The position numbers and the translations under genes are program-made. A DNA stretch of 60,271 bases from Mesorhizobium sp. (lineage in GTDB: Bacteria > Pseudomonadota > Alphaproteobacteria > Rhizobiales > Rhizobiaceae), in assembly GCA_004020365.1 (NCBI GenBank), contig SAQR01000043.1:1-60271 (forward strand). The letters run 5' to 3'. This document shows, piece by piece, positions 52,590 to 60,271 of this stretch. The stretch's first letter is position 1, and each line of letters starts with the position of its first letter. The notes beneath the pieces are model-generated. The model was not told the origin of the DNA, ran no database searches, and saw nothing but the letters and a program-made list of their open reading frames with translations.

Positions 52590-52865
52590 CTACCTGGACC
52601 GGTCCTGCGGTTCAACGGCTGGCTCGACCAGGACATGCGCCTCCCGTGCGGCCTCGACGAACGCGTCCCTGGCGGCTTCGGTCCAGCGGTCGTCGCTCAT
52701 GGCGCGATGGCATGTGCGCAGTGCCAAGCCGTGTTTGGCGCTGCCGGCGTCACGCCAGTGGGCTTCCAGCAATTCGACAGCCTGCCGTGCGTTGGAAATA
52801 TTGCGGATATCTCCCACGATGCCGACCGCAACCGCAACCGGCTTGGAAAACCATCCCTGGTTCAT
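52590..52865 (-). CDS. DUF982 protein
   Basis: The 91-residue product MNQGWFSKPVAVAVGIVGDIRNISNARQAVELLEAHWRDAGSAKHGLAL (in parts) matches DUF982. This small rhizobial family has a W..PV.V..G start, an R.A.ELL..HW block and a conserved TEAARDAFVEAAREAHVLVE end. Function is unknown. Members occur in many copies on rhizobial plasmids and in symbiotic regions. It converges with higA. Confidence 0.85.
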   Translation of the reverse strand: MNQGWFSKPVAVAVGIVGDIRNISNARQAVELLEAHWRDAGSAKHGLALRTCHRAMSDDRWTEAARDAFVEAAREAHVLVEPAVEPQDRSR

Positions 52866-53076
52866 GGCGGAGCCTTCGACGTGTTGAACTACCTATAACG
52901 AAAATCGCAGCGCAAGGTTTCATTTGCGCCAGTCATCACCGGTGCGCGACCCACCAAAACTCTAGCCCAAGCTTCCTTTCAGCATCTCCTGCTCGACCAA
53001 CTAGGCCATGGACCGCTTACCAAGTGACACTGGCAAGAATCTCGTTACGCTAGTGCTTCCAGTACCGGGGGGCGCC

Positions 53077-54894
53077 ATGTCAACAACACTGGTACGCCAG
53101 AAGATTACCCAATTCCTGAAGACCAGTGACCCCGGGGTGCTTTGCATCAGGGGCAATTGGGGGACAGGGAAGACCTACACTTGGGACGATGAGCTTAGTA
53201 CGGCTTCCAGTGCCGCCGGCGGTCTCGCGTTGGACAAATATGCATATGCTTCCCTATTTGGGCTGAATAGCGTCGAAGAAGTGAAGCGCCAAATTGCGAA
53301 TCAAACAATCAAACGGGGGCGTATCGGTAAAGAATTCGACCCAAGCAGTTTGAGTTCCGTCTACGACGACAGCCTATCCATTTTTAAGAAAGGCGCGGGC
53401 CTTTTCAGCGGCCTTCTCGGGGAAAATTATTATGGCGCTGCGATGTCGGTGATGACACTCCTCATTCGCGACCGCCTCATCTGCATTGACGACCTCGAAC
53501 GGAAAGGCGAGCAACTTCGAAGTGCAGATATTCTCGGCCTGATTTCGCAGCTGAAAGACGAGCGGAAATGCAAAATTGTGCTCCTCTTGAATGATGAACA
53601 GCTTGAGGACCGCAACGAGTTTGAGAGCTACCTTGAAAAGGTGGTGGACACGAATCTTCGTTTCGCTCCAACTCCGCAAGAAAGCGCCGACATAGCCCTT
53701 AAGAACATTCCGGGGGATGCAGTGCTCAAGGACCTGGTTCGTGTGCGGACCACTGCGTTGGCTATCGACAATGTGCGCGTTATCCGCAAACTGTTTCGCT
53801 TTGTCGAAGAGATCGAGCCGCTTCTGAAGGGCTATAAAGCAGGCGTTCTTGGAAGCGTGGTAAGTACCATCGTCCTTTTGGGATGGTGCCACTTGCAGCC
53901 AGAATTGGCGCCCAGTATGGACTTCATTGTAAACAAGAAGGGCATCGTTGATTACATTGAAAATAAGCAGGGCGAAGCAAACCCGGAGGCGCAGAAGTGG
54001 ATAAAGGTTCTCTCCGATTACGGCTACACCCACACGGACGAATTCGATGTTGTGCTTTTAGGCGGCATTGAAGACGGGTATTTTACCAAGGAAGCGATCG
54101 ATCAACATGCAGCGGCCCTGAACGAGAGGGTAGAGGCGGGCGAAGCTGGTAATCAGTTGAGGAGCGCCTGGCGTGCGCTGCTAGACTCCTTCAACGGAAC
54201 GTTGGATGAAGCCTTGGGGCCACTCCAGACGTGCATATCTGCTAATGCCAAGTTCTACGGTCTCAACGACGTGATTTCTATTGTGAACGTCTTTCGGGAT
54301 GTAGGACGAAAGCAACAGGGGGACGAGCTTCTGGGCGTTTATATCGAGGCAAGGCGCGATGTCGAGGGCGCCTTCAATTCTGATGATCTTGAAATGTATG
54401 GCGTTCCCTTGGCTGACGACCTCAAGCAACGCCTCATAGAGGTGAGTGCGCAACAGTCGCCCAAGCACGCTACGGACGAGCTTTTCCTACTGTTGGCGGC
54501 CAATGGCTACAGCGCAGATGTCACGGAGAGTTTGGCGTCAATACCGGCTGAAGAGTACTTTGAGGTTTTGAAGCGCTTCTCGGGTGAGGATTTTCTCAAG
54601 ATCCGAAGAGGGCTCAGCCAGTATAACAACCTCGTCAATCCGACAGATGCCCAGCAGAAAATCATGCAGAAAGCCGGTGAGGCGCTGAAGGTAATTGCTG
54701 CAGAAAGCCCGCTCAACAAATTTAGGGCTGAAGGCTGGGGTTTGATCCAACGCCTTAATCGAAGGCCGGCTCAACAGCAGCTGGCACCTGCTGCGGAAGA
54801 CCCTCCGGCTCCCACCCCGGAACCTGCGCAACTACCCACGGCAGCAAAGGCGAAAAAGACCCCTCGCAGAGCCCGCACGGCTAAACCTTCGTGA
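53077..54894 (+). CDS. Large P-loop NTPase (KAP-like), accessory gene
   Basis: The 605-residue protein MSTTLVRQKITQFLKTSDPGVLCIRGNWGTGKTYTW... has Walker A GNWGTGKT at residues 26-33 and Walker B RLICIDDLER at 133-142 with a mildly hydrophobic stretch (GAGLFSGLLGENYYGAAMSVMTLLI, in parts) between, as in KAP-type STAND-like NTPases. The rest is helical, and the tail is Pro/Ala-rich then basic (KKTPRRARTAKPS). GC is lower than the neighbourhood (28 of 60 in line 53581). The start ATG 53077 has GGGGGG before it; 53008 is an alternative without. It ends at a terminator and precedes the protease gene. Function unknown; defence is a guess. Confidence 0.7.
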   Translation: MSTTLVRQKITQFLKTSDPGVLCIRGNWGTGKTYTWDDELSTASSAAGGLALDKYAYASLFGLNSVEEVKRQIANQTIKRGRIGKEFDPSSLSSVYDDSLSIFKKGAGLFSGLLGENYYGAAMSVMTLLIRDRLICIDDLERKGEQLRSADILGLISQLKDERKCKIVLLLNDEQLEDRNEFESYLEKVVDTNLRFAPTPQESADIALKNIPGDAVLKDLVRVRTTALAIDNVRVIRKLFRFVEEIEPLLKGYKAGVLGSVVSTIVLLGWCHLQPELAPSMDFIVNKKGIVDYIENKQGEANPEAQKWIKVLSDYGYTHTDEFDVVLLGGIEDGYFTKEAIDQHAAALNERVEAGEAGNQLRSAWRALLDSFNGTLDEALGPLQTCISANAKFYGLNDVISIVNVFRDVGRKQQGDELLGVYIEARRDVEGAFNSDDLEMYGVPLADDLKQRLIEVSAQQSPKHATDELFLLLAANGYSADVTESLASIPAEEYFEVLKRFSGEDFLKIRRGLSQYNNLVNPTDAQQKIMQKAGEALKVIAAESPLNKFRAEGWGLIQRLNRRPAQQQLAPAAEDPPAPTPEPAQLPTAAKAKKTPRRARTAKPS

Positions 54895-54911
54895 CGCCGA
54901 TAAGCGTTGAG

Positions 54912-54932
54912 GCCGGTGATGAAGTCACCGGC
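54912..54932 (+). terminator. Hairpin after the NTPase gene
   Basis: GCCGGTGA (54912-54919) and TCACCGGC (54925-54932) pair exactly around a 5-base loop, followed by GATTT. It is 17 bases after the stop and may partly separate the NTPase from the protease transcript. Confidence 0.7.
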
Positions 54933-55055
54933 GATTTAGGCAGGTTTGGCCGCGTCTCGGTCAGCTTTGTTTAGGGTGCCCGCACAGCTTGATAACTGGT
55001 TCTGCGTCGATCTCTTGTACTATATAGAAATCAAACTTATTTGGAGTGTATATTC

Positions 55056-55769
55056 ATGCAATTGACAAGTCGTGAGATAAGTGGAGTGTTCCGAATACGT
55101 TATGGTAACAGCGTCGGAAGCGGATTCTTATATCATACTATTTCAGGTTGCTGTTTCATTTCAGCTGCGCACATACTTAATGGAGCTAAAAATGATGATA
55201 ATGTTCTTATTCAACGTGATTTCGATTGGATATCAATCCCATTAGTCCAAATTGAGTTCTCTAAAAGAAATAGTGACGTATGCGCCTTCTCAGTAAAAGG
55301 TTTTAGCGTCTCAAATATTTTGTCTCCTTACCAGACGCCCAGCCTGTCATTAGGAGGTCAGGTTCGATTTTTGGGGTTCCCTCACGATCTTGTTAACACC
55401 TATCCGGGTCAAGGTTTTCCGATGCCGCTAGTTCGAACTGCCCATTTTAGTGGCGTAATCGCGGTCGACGGGATTGATGTTATGGTTCTCGATGGGTTCA
55501 ACAATCCTGGTTATTCGGGCGGCCCAGTCTATTGTCAGGACAGCTCCGGAGGGAACGCCCTAGTTGGGGTGGTTTCTGGTTATCGATTTGAAAAATCCAC
55601 TCATGGGAAGGTTTTTAGGCGATATCCAGATGGCCGTGAAGAGGAAATACCTGACATTTTTATAAAGCCGAACAGTGGGATGGTTCAAGCCGTTCCGCTC
55701 GCGGCAGTCAACGGCGTAGTGTCACAAATGTTGCACTTTAATCCAGTCGGACAAAAGCCGCTAACTTGA
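55056..55769 (+). CDS. Trypsin-like serine protease, stand-alone, AT-rich
   Basis: The 237-residue protein has a complete triad: His39 in CCFISAAHILNG, Asp74 in RNSDVCAFSV and Ser154 in PGYSGGPVY, the chymotrypsin-fold order. There is no signal peptide and no PDZ domain, so it is cytoplasmic, unlike DegP-type proteases. Base composition is very different from the neighbours: 26 and 22 GC in two 60-base lines I counted (55081, 55141), against 42 of 60 at 56041. GGAG 9 bases before ATG 55056 sets the start. It follows the NTPase gene by 161 bases on the same strand and is probably part of the same acquired module. Confidence 0.85.
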   Translation: MQLTSREISGVFRIRYGNSVGSGFLYHTISGCCFISAAHILNGAKNDDNVLIQRDFDWISIPLVQIEFSKRNSDVCAFSVKGFSVSNILSPYQTPSLSLGGQVRFLGFPHDLVNTYPGQGFPMPLVRTAHFSGVIAVDGIDVMVLDGFNNPGYSGGPVYCQDSSGGNALVGVVSGYRFEKSTHGKVFRRYPDGREEEIPDIFIKPNSGMVQAVPLAAVNGVVSQMLHFNPVGQKPLT

Positions 55770-55797
55770 GTCGATAGCAGCTGCCCGGCTACTAGAA

Positions 55798-56604
55798 CTA
55801 CTGCGCCCGGCGCAGCCTGACCACGGCACTGCGCGCCGCCAGCACCAGCACCGTGATGATGATCAGGATCACCGAGAGGGCGGCAATCGCCGGGTCGATG
55901 TTGTCGCGCAAGCCCATCCACATCAGCCTGGGCAGCGTGATGGCGTTGACCGAGGTGATGAACAGGGTGACGCCGATCTCTTCCCAGGACAGCACGAAGG
56001 ACAGCAGGGCGGCAGTGACGATGCCGAATTTGATGTTGGGCATGATGATGCGGGTGGCGCGTTCCCACACCGTGGCGCCGAGACCGCGCGCGGCAAGATC
56101 GATGCGCCGGTCGAGCTGGCTGAGCGACACCAGGATCAGCACCGTTGCGAACGGCACCGTCATCACCGCATGCGCCATGGCGACACCGAGCCAGGTGTCG
56201 TAGCCGAAGAACGAAGAGAGGCCGGAGATCGAGGTCAGCAGGAAGTAGAGCGTGATCGCCGAGACCACCGGCGGCACCACCATCGGCAGCAGCACGAAGC
56301 CGACCAGCGCGGCGGTGAAGCGCGGCTGGAACATCCACACGCCGAGACTGAAGCACAGCGCCAGCACGGTGGAAAAGGCGCTGCTGACGACGCCGATCCT
56401 GATCGAGAGCAGGATCGAATTGATCCAGCGCGGATCTTCGATCAGCGCCCGGTAGTGGCGCAGCGACAATTCGCCGGACGGCATCGCCAGCATGCGGGTC
56501 GGGGTCAGCGACACCGGGATGACGGCGAGCAGCGGCAACAGCAGGAACAGCGCCACCAGGGCGGCGAGGATCAGCGAGACGGGGCCGGGGCGGTAGGTCG
56601 GCAT
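55798..56604 (-). CDS. ABC transporter permease (PotC-like)
   Basis: The 268-residue inner-membrane protein has about six helices and the binding-protein-dependent transport signature (LDRRIDLAARGLGATVWERATRIIMPN, the EAA loop, quoted in part). It follows the PotB-like gene with a 1-base TGATG overlap. The order of ATPase, binding protein, permease, permease is that of spermidine/putrescine-type importers. The substrate cannot be read from sequence. Confidence 0.88.
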   Translation of the reverse strand: MPTYRPGPVSLILAALVALFLLLPLLAVIPVSLTPTRMLAMPSGELSLRHYRALIEDPRWINSILLSIRIGVVSSAFSTVLALCFSLGVWMFQPRFTAALVGFVLLPMVVPPVVSAITLYFLLTSISGLSSFFGYDTWLGVAMAHAVMTVPFATVLILVSLSQLDRRIDLAARGLGATVWERATRIIMPNIKFGIVTAALLSFVLSWEEIGVTLFITSVNAITLPRLMWMGLRDNIDPAIAALSVILIIITVLVLAARSAVVRLRRAQ

Positions 56605-57437
56605 CAGATCAGCTGCTTCGGTCTGACATAGCGGAACAGCAGCGCCATCAGTGCGCCGACGAACAGCACCAGCACGACGCTGATCGCCGCCCCCAGGCCC
56701 CAGTCCGGGCTCTGGAAGATGCGGAGATAGATCAGCTCGGCGACCATCACGCTGCGGCCGCCGCCGAGGATCGCCGGCGTCACGAAGAAGCCGAGCGAAA
56801 AGACGAAGACGATGAGCGCCGAACCGATGATGCCGGAGCGGGTCATCGGCACGAACACCGACCAGAAGGTGCGCATGCGGCTGGAGCCGAGCCCGCGCGC
56901 CGCCAGCAGCACGCGGTCGTCGAGGCTGCGCATCGAAGAGGCCAGTGGAAACACGGCGAAGGGAATAAGGAAATGCGTCATGCCGACGATGACGCCGAAT
57001 TCGTTGCGCACCAGCGTAAGCGGTTCCGAGATAAAGCCGATCGCCTGCAGCCAGGTGTTGAACAGGCCGCGATTGGAAAGCAGCGCCACCCAGCCGAATG
57101 CGCGCGTCAGCACCGAGATCCAGAAAGGCACCAGGATGCAGAACTCGGCGATCACCCGCTGCGCCGGCGTGCCGCGCACCCAGACCACGGTGATGGCGTA
57201 GGCGGCGGCAACCGAAACGATCGTGACGATTGCGGCGATGCGCAGCGTGCGGACAAACACCGACTGCACCAGTGGGTCGCTAAGCAGCGTATCATACTGC
57301 CCGAGCCCCGGCTCGGGCAGGGTGAAGCTCCAATTGACGACGCCGAAGAATGGCCAGGCGTAGGCGGCGCCAAGGAACAGCAGCAGCGGCGCCATCAACA
57401 GCGCCGCGCCCATCCTGTCGGAGAGATATGCTTTCAT
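56604..57437 (-). CDS. ABC transporter permease (PotB-like)
   Basis: The 277-residue protein MKAYLSDRMGAALLMAPLLLFLGAAYAW... has about six helices and the EAA-loop LDDRVLLAARGLGSSRMRTFWSVFVPM (in part). It is the first permease of the importer, starts 24 bases after the binding-protein gene and overlaps the second permease by a base. The open frame continues upstream into the binding-protein gene; homology sets the start at 57437. Confidence 0.88.
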   Translation of the reverse strand: MKAYLSDRMGAALLMAPLLLFLGAAYAWPFFGVVNWSFTLPEPGLGQYDTLLSDPLVQSVFVRTLRIAAIVTIVSVAAAYAITVVWVRGTPAQRVIAEFCILVPFWISVLTRAFGWVALLSNRGLFNTWLQAIGFISEPLTLVRNEFGVIVGMTHFLIPFAVFPLASSMRSLDDRVLLAARGLGSSRMRTFWSVFVPMTRSGIIGSALIVFVFSLGFFVTPAILGGGRSVMVAELIYLRIFQSPDWGLGAAISVVLVLFVGALMALLFRYVRPKQLI

Positions 57438-57460
57438 CTCGGCCCGGTTATCCCGGTCTA

Positions 57461-58576
57461 TCAGGCGGAGATGATCTTCGTGTATTCGTCGAGCGCGGCC
57501 CCGTAGTTCTTGGCGTACCACTCCATGTCGAGCGGGATCTGCTTCTTCATGTTTTCGGGGTCGACCGGGTTGATGCGCTTCTTGTCGGCGGGGATCAGCG
57601 CGTCGGTGGCCGGATTGGCCGGGCCCTGGCCGAGCTTGTCGAACATGATCAGCTGCTTTTGCGGATCTTGGGCGCTGGCGATGAACTTCATCGCCGCGTC
57701 CTTGCCGCCGGGATTGCCTTTGAGCACAGCGAGCGCGCCGGGCGAGATCAGGCCCTGGTCCCAGATGAACTTGATCTTGCCGCCGGAATCCTGCTCGATC
57801 AGCGAGGCGCGCGTCGACCAGACGATGGCCATCGAAGCCTCGCCGTCGAGCAGCACGCTCTGGCTTTCGGCGCCGCCGCCCCAATAGGCAACGACATTTT
57901 CCTTGAAGGCGGCAATCTTGTCGTGCGCGCGCTTGAGGTCGAGCGGGTAGAGCGAGGCCGGCGCGATGCCGTCGGCGAGCAGTGCCGCTTCCCAGCTCGA
58001 CACGCCCCATTTGTAGAGCGAGCGCTTGCCGGGGAATTTCGTCACGTCGAAGAAGTCGGCCATGCCGGTCGGCGCCTGGCTGCCGAATTTCTCGGAATCA
58101 TAGGCGATGACATAGGAGAAGAAGTAGGTCGAGGCGGCGTGTTCCCAGCCGAAGCCAGGCCGCATCTTGTTCTTGTCGACGATCGAGTAATCGATCGGCT
58201 CGAGCATGCCCTGCGCGCCGAGCGTGATCGCCGAGAACGGATCGACGTCGACCAGGTCCCAGGTCGGAGCGCCGCTCTTGAATTGTGCGGCGATCGCACC
58301 CTCGGTTGGACCGGAGCCGTCCATCTTGACGGTGATGCCGGTCTCCTTGGTGAACGCCTGGCCATAGGCCGCGTCATAGGCGGTGATGGCGTCGCCGCCC
58401 CAGTTGACCAGCACCAGTTCCTTGGCTTGCGCGAAGGCGCCGGTCGAGCGCAGCAGCATCGGCGTGCCGGCCAGCACGAGCGCAGCCAGCTGCGTGAACT
58501 GCCGGCGCGAGATCTCGCCGCGCACCGCCCTGGCGGACAGCGTCTCGATGGCGTTTTTCTTGGTTTCATTTGTCAT
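57461..58576 (-). CDS. Periplasmic substrate-binding protein (PotD-like), Tat-type signal
   Basis: The 371-residue protein has ISRRQFTQLAALVLAGTPMLLRSTGAFAQ (in parts) with twin arginines SRRQF, so it may be exported folded by Tat. The mature protein is a family 1/PotD-type solute-binding protein (LVLVNWGGDAITAYDAAYGQAF, WDLVDVDPFSAI, YAKNYGAALDEYTKI). It feeds the permeases encoded after it. The 27 residues before the RR are long for a Tat signal but not unusual. Confidence 0.9.
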   Translation of the reverse strand: MTNETKKNAIETLSARAVRGEISRRQFTQLAALVLAGTPMLLRSTGAFAQAKELVLVNWGGDAITAYDAAYGQAFTKETGITVKMDGSGPTEGAIAAQFKSGAPTWDLVDVDPFSAITLGAQGMLEPIDYSIVDKNKMRPGFGWEHAASTYFFSYVIAYDSEKFGSQAPTGMADFFDVTKFPGKRSLYKWGVSSWEAALLADGIAPASLYPLDLKRAHDKIAAFKENVVAYWGGGAESQSVLLDGEASMAIVWSTRASLIEQDSGGKIKFIWDQGLISPGALAVLKGNPGGKDAAMKFIASAQDPQKQLIMFDKLGQGPANPATDALIPADKKRINPVDPENMKKQIPLDMEWYAKNYGAALDEYTKIISA

Positions 58577-58651
58577 GTCAGTTCCCCTTTTTTTGTCGTT
58601 GATATTTCTCGAAAGCCAGCCTGGCGAATTTCAGCTTCGCCACCCCGATCG

Positions 58652-59746
58652 TCATTGTCCTCCGTCCGGAAGGAGGAAACCTTTTTCCGCGGGCCATGTC
58701 AGCCATACGGAATTTCCCTTGCTGAGTGCCGAAGCGGCGACCTCGTTCGGCACCGAGACCGTCACCTTGGCACCCTGGCGCGTGGTGAGATCGAGCCGCG
58801 TCGCTGCACCCAGATAGGTCGAGGCGACCGCAGTCGCGGCGATGCCGTTCTCGCCGGCTGTCGCTTCAGAGGCGATCGACATGTATTCGGGCCGGATCGC
58901 CAGGATGGCGTTGCTGCCGACGGCGCTTGCATTGCCGCGCAGGGTGATGGTGCGGTCTTCGCACAGGCCGGTGGCGCCGTTGTCGGCATTGCGCACGCCC
59001 TTCAGCGGCAGCATGTTGATCTCGCCGAGGAACTCGGCGACGAAGCGGTTGGCCGGTCGGTCGTAGACCTCGTCAGGCGCGCCGACCTGCAGCAACTTGC
59101 CGTGATTGAAGATGGCGACGCGCGACGATAGCGCCAGCGCCTCGCTCTGGTCATGGGTGACGAAGACGAAGGTGGTGCCGGTTTCCTGGTGCAGCCGCTT
59201 CATCTCGGCCTGCATCTGGCCGCGCAGGCCCTTGTCGAGCGCCGAGAACGGCTCGTCGAGCAAAAGCACGCCCGGCTCAAACACCAGTGCGCGGGCCAGT
59301 GCCACGCGCTGCTGCTGGCCGCCGGACAATTGCGACGGCAGTTTCTTCTCGTGGCCCTTCAGTCCGACGCGCTCGACCATCTCACTGACGCGACGCTTGA
59401 TCTCGGCCGCCGATTTCTTGCGCACCTTGAGCGGGAAGGCGATGTTTGCCTCGACTGACATATGCGGGAACAGGGCATAGCCCTGAAACACCATGCCGGC
59501 GGCGCGCTGCTCGGCCGGCCGCTCGGTGATGTCGACGCCGTCGCTGTAAAGGCGACCGTCGGTCGGCTGAATGAAGCCGGCCAGGATCATCAGGAAGGTG
59601 GTCTTGCCCGAACCCGACGGCCCGAGCAGGGTCAGGAACTCACCGCGGCCGATATCGAGCGTCAGATCGTCCAGTGCACGGAACGAGCCGAAGCTCTTGC
59701 CGATCCCGATTGCCTTGATCTCTGCGGCACGGCCGGGTTGCTGCAT
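58652..59746 (-). CDS. ABC transporter ATP-binding protein (PotA-like)
   Basis: The 364-residue ATPase has Walker A GPSGSGKT, Q-loop MVFQGYALFPHMSV, signature LSGGQQQRVALARAL, Walker B VLLLDEPFSALD, switch FVTHDQSEALALS and a C-terminal TOBE domain (~280-360) as in MalK/PotA types. It is the first gene of the minus-strand operon, with 75 bases to the binding-protein gene. It powers uptake by the permeases downstream. Confidence 0.93.
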   Translation of the reverse strand: MQQPGRAAEIKAIGIGKSFGSFRALDDLTLDIGRGEFLTLLGPSGSGKTTFLMILAGFIQPTDGRLYSDGVDITERPAEQRAAGMVFQGYALFPHMSVEANIAFPLKVRKKSAAEIKRRVSEMVERVGLKGHEKKLPSQLSGGQQQRVALARALVFEPGVLLLDEPFSALDKGLRGQMQAEMKRLHQETGTTFVFVTHDQSEALALSSRVAIFNHGKLLQVGAPDEVYDRPANRFVAEFLGEINMLPLKGVRNADNGATGLCEDRTITLRGNASAVGSNAILAIRPEYMSIASEATAGENGIAATAVASTYLGAATRLDLTTRQGAKVTVSVPNEVAASALSKGNSVWLTWPAEKGFLLPDGGQ

Positions 59747-59839
59747 CCTGCCTTGTCCTCAATGCTGATTGAAATCGTAGGCAGGGCGGCGGCTCACCGC
59801 AACCGAATAGTTTTCGCCTAACCGGCAAATTTGATTCAT

Positions 59840-59995
59840 CTATGGCGCCAATCTCCCCCCTCGAGGAGGAGATGGCCGCAAAGCGGCCAGAGGGGGTCGG
59901 TCCGACTGGGATCGGCCTGCTGCTGCAGATGGAGGTTGGCGCTTTACGCGCGGCGACCCCCTCTGTCGCCTTCGGCGACAACTCCCCCTCGAGGG
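59840..59995. repeat. Palindromic repeat truncated by the insertion sequence
   Basis: The left arm ATCTCCCCCCTCGAGG with GAGATGGCCGCAAAGCGGCC mirrors the right arm GACCCCCTCTGTCGCC..CTCCCCCTCGAGGG. The right arm stops where the IS sequence CAGGGC begins, so it lacks the final GGGAGAT. The middle ~50 bases are unique. Modules of the same kind occur at 16940-17190. Confidence 0.75.
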
Positions 59996-60271
59996 CAGGG
60001 CTATCGCATTTGAGTCATGAGCTGGAATAGATAAGCATCGTTCCAGCCTGCACGCATCATTTTGCCACGCATGGTGTCCTTTTTGCTGTCGGCTCGAAAG
60101 GTATTGAGGCAGAAGCGCCGAAGCAGAGCGAGGTTTTCGGGGCCGTGATCCTTTCTGGTCCGGCAGTCGTCCTCGCGGAAGACTACGTCGAGCTGCCAGT
60201 GCAGGCCATTCTCGATATCCCAGTGACGGCGCACGACGGCGAGCAGGTCGCTGGCGGACATCGGTCGCGAG
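59996..60271 (-). mobile_element. ISAs1-family insertion sequence, partial (continues beyond window)
   Basis: The element end begins CAGGGCTATCGCATTTGAG, as an ISAs1-type terminal repeat, and contains the stop codon of the transposase. Only ~270 bases are in the window. It interrupts the palindromic repeat to its left. Whether the element is intact cannot be seen. Confidence 0.75.
60001..60270 (-). CDS. ISAs1-family transposase, C-terminal part
   Basis: The visible ~90 residues (SRPMSASDLLAVVRRHWDIENGLHWQLDVVFREDDCRTRKDHGPENLALLRRFCLNTF, in parts) are the C-terminal end of an ISAs1-type DDE transposase. HWDIENGLHWQLDVVFREDD carries the conserved Glu of the catalytic triad, and RTRKDHGPENLALLRR is typical of the family. 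The 5' part lies outside the window, so the apparent ATG at 60261 is not the true start. The frame ends LMTQMR at the IS end. Confidence 0.92.
   Translation of the reverse strand, partial: SRPMSASDLLAVVRRHWDIENGLHWQLDVVFREDDCRTRKDHGPENLALLRRFCLNTFRADSKKDTMRGKMMRAGWNDAYLFQLMTQMR

Noticed and set aside
52951-53007. tRNA-like look of the sequence before the NTPase gene, as an attachment site
   Set aside because: No anticodon arm or T-loop consensus can be drawn on either strand, and no flanking direct repeat is visible at the other edge of the AT-rich insert.
57350-59131. 593-codon open frame on the plus strand over the pot-like genes
   Set aside because: It is antisense to three clear ABC transporter genes; its His/Arg/Asp-rich sequence has no family features and comes from third-position GC bias.
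1-60271. CRISPR arrays, rRNA or tRNA genes
   Set aside because: I looked for regularly spaced direct repeats and for tRNA/rRNA signatures and found none; the only tandem repeats are the 15-mer at 12930 and the coding 18-mer at 40165.

Overview
The window is 60 kb of GC-rich chromosome-like DNA whose gene families point to an alphaproteobacterium of the Rhizobiales, most likely Mesorhizobium or a close relative. The evidence is the rhizobial small families (DUF982, DUF1127-like, DUF883), the dctBD/dctA module, the complete rhizobial-type ehu/eut ectoine locus, and several families of short palindromic intergenic repeats of the kind common in Mesorhizobium. The species assignment is inference. 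I see no rRNA or tRNA genes, no CRISPR array and no prophage.

Layout. 1-4.2 kb: the 3' end of a phosphoketolase gene with a translationally coupled acetate kinase (acetyl-phosphate shunt), a DUF883 protein, a DapA-like aldolase and a LysE exporter. 4.2-13.8 kb: a run of mostly single, poorly characterised genes (O-methyltransferase, DUF6064 membrane protein, Tat-exported aldo/keto reductase, lipoprotein, acylphosphatase). It includes a nucleotidyltransferase gene that is one base out of frame next to a metallophosphoesterase, and an orphan full-length nuoD paralogue. 13.9-32.3 kb: an ectoine/hydroxyectoine scavenging locus. The leftward arm carries doeD, doeC and an AsnC-type regulator (doeX), with a second class III aminotransferase, an MDR dehydrogenase and an LhgO-like FAD enzyme outside them. 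The rightward arm carries the MocR regulator enuR, the ehuABCD transporter, eutABC, doeA and doeB. Together they can import ectoines and convert them through N-acetyl-diaminobutyrate and diaminobutyrate to aspartate.

32.6-35.6 kb: a three-gene operon with 4-base overlaps encoding a type III polyketide synthase, a methyltransferase and a flavin hydroxylase/reductase, a compact secondary-metabolite pathway. 35.6-45.5 kb: small secreted or acidic proteins, a berberine-bridge-type FAD oxidase, a cupin, an anchored DUF2778 (Tlde1-like) protein, a ThuA/Gfo-Idh pair, a divergent LysR/quinone-reductase pair and a BKACE (DUF849) enzyme. 45.8-50.6 kb: dctD and dctB divergent from dctA, with a near-perfect sigma-54 promoter and two upstream inverted repeats in the gap.

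51-55.8 kb: a glycosyltransferase, an orphan HigA-type antitoxin, a DUF982 protein, then a visibly AT-richer 2.8 kb insert with a large P-loop NTPase and a stand-alone trypsin-like serine protease. That pair looks like an acquired accessory, possibly defence, module and is the best candidate here for an undescribed system. 55.8-59.7 kb: a spermidine/putrescine-type ABC importer on the minus strand. The window ends inside an ISAs1-family insertion sequence that truncates a palindromic repeat.
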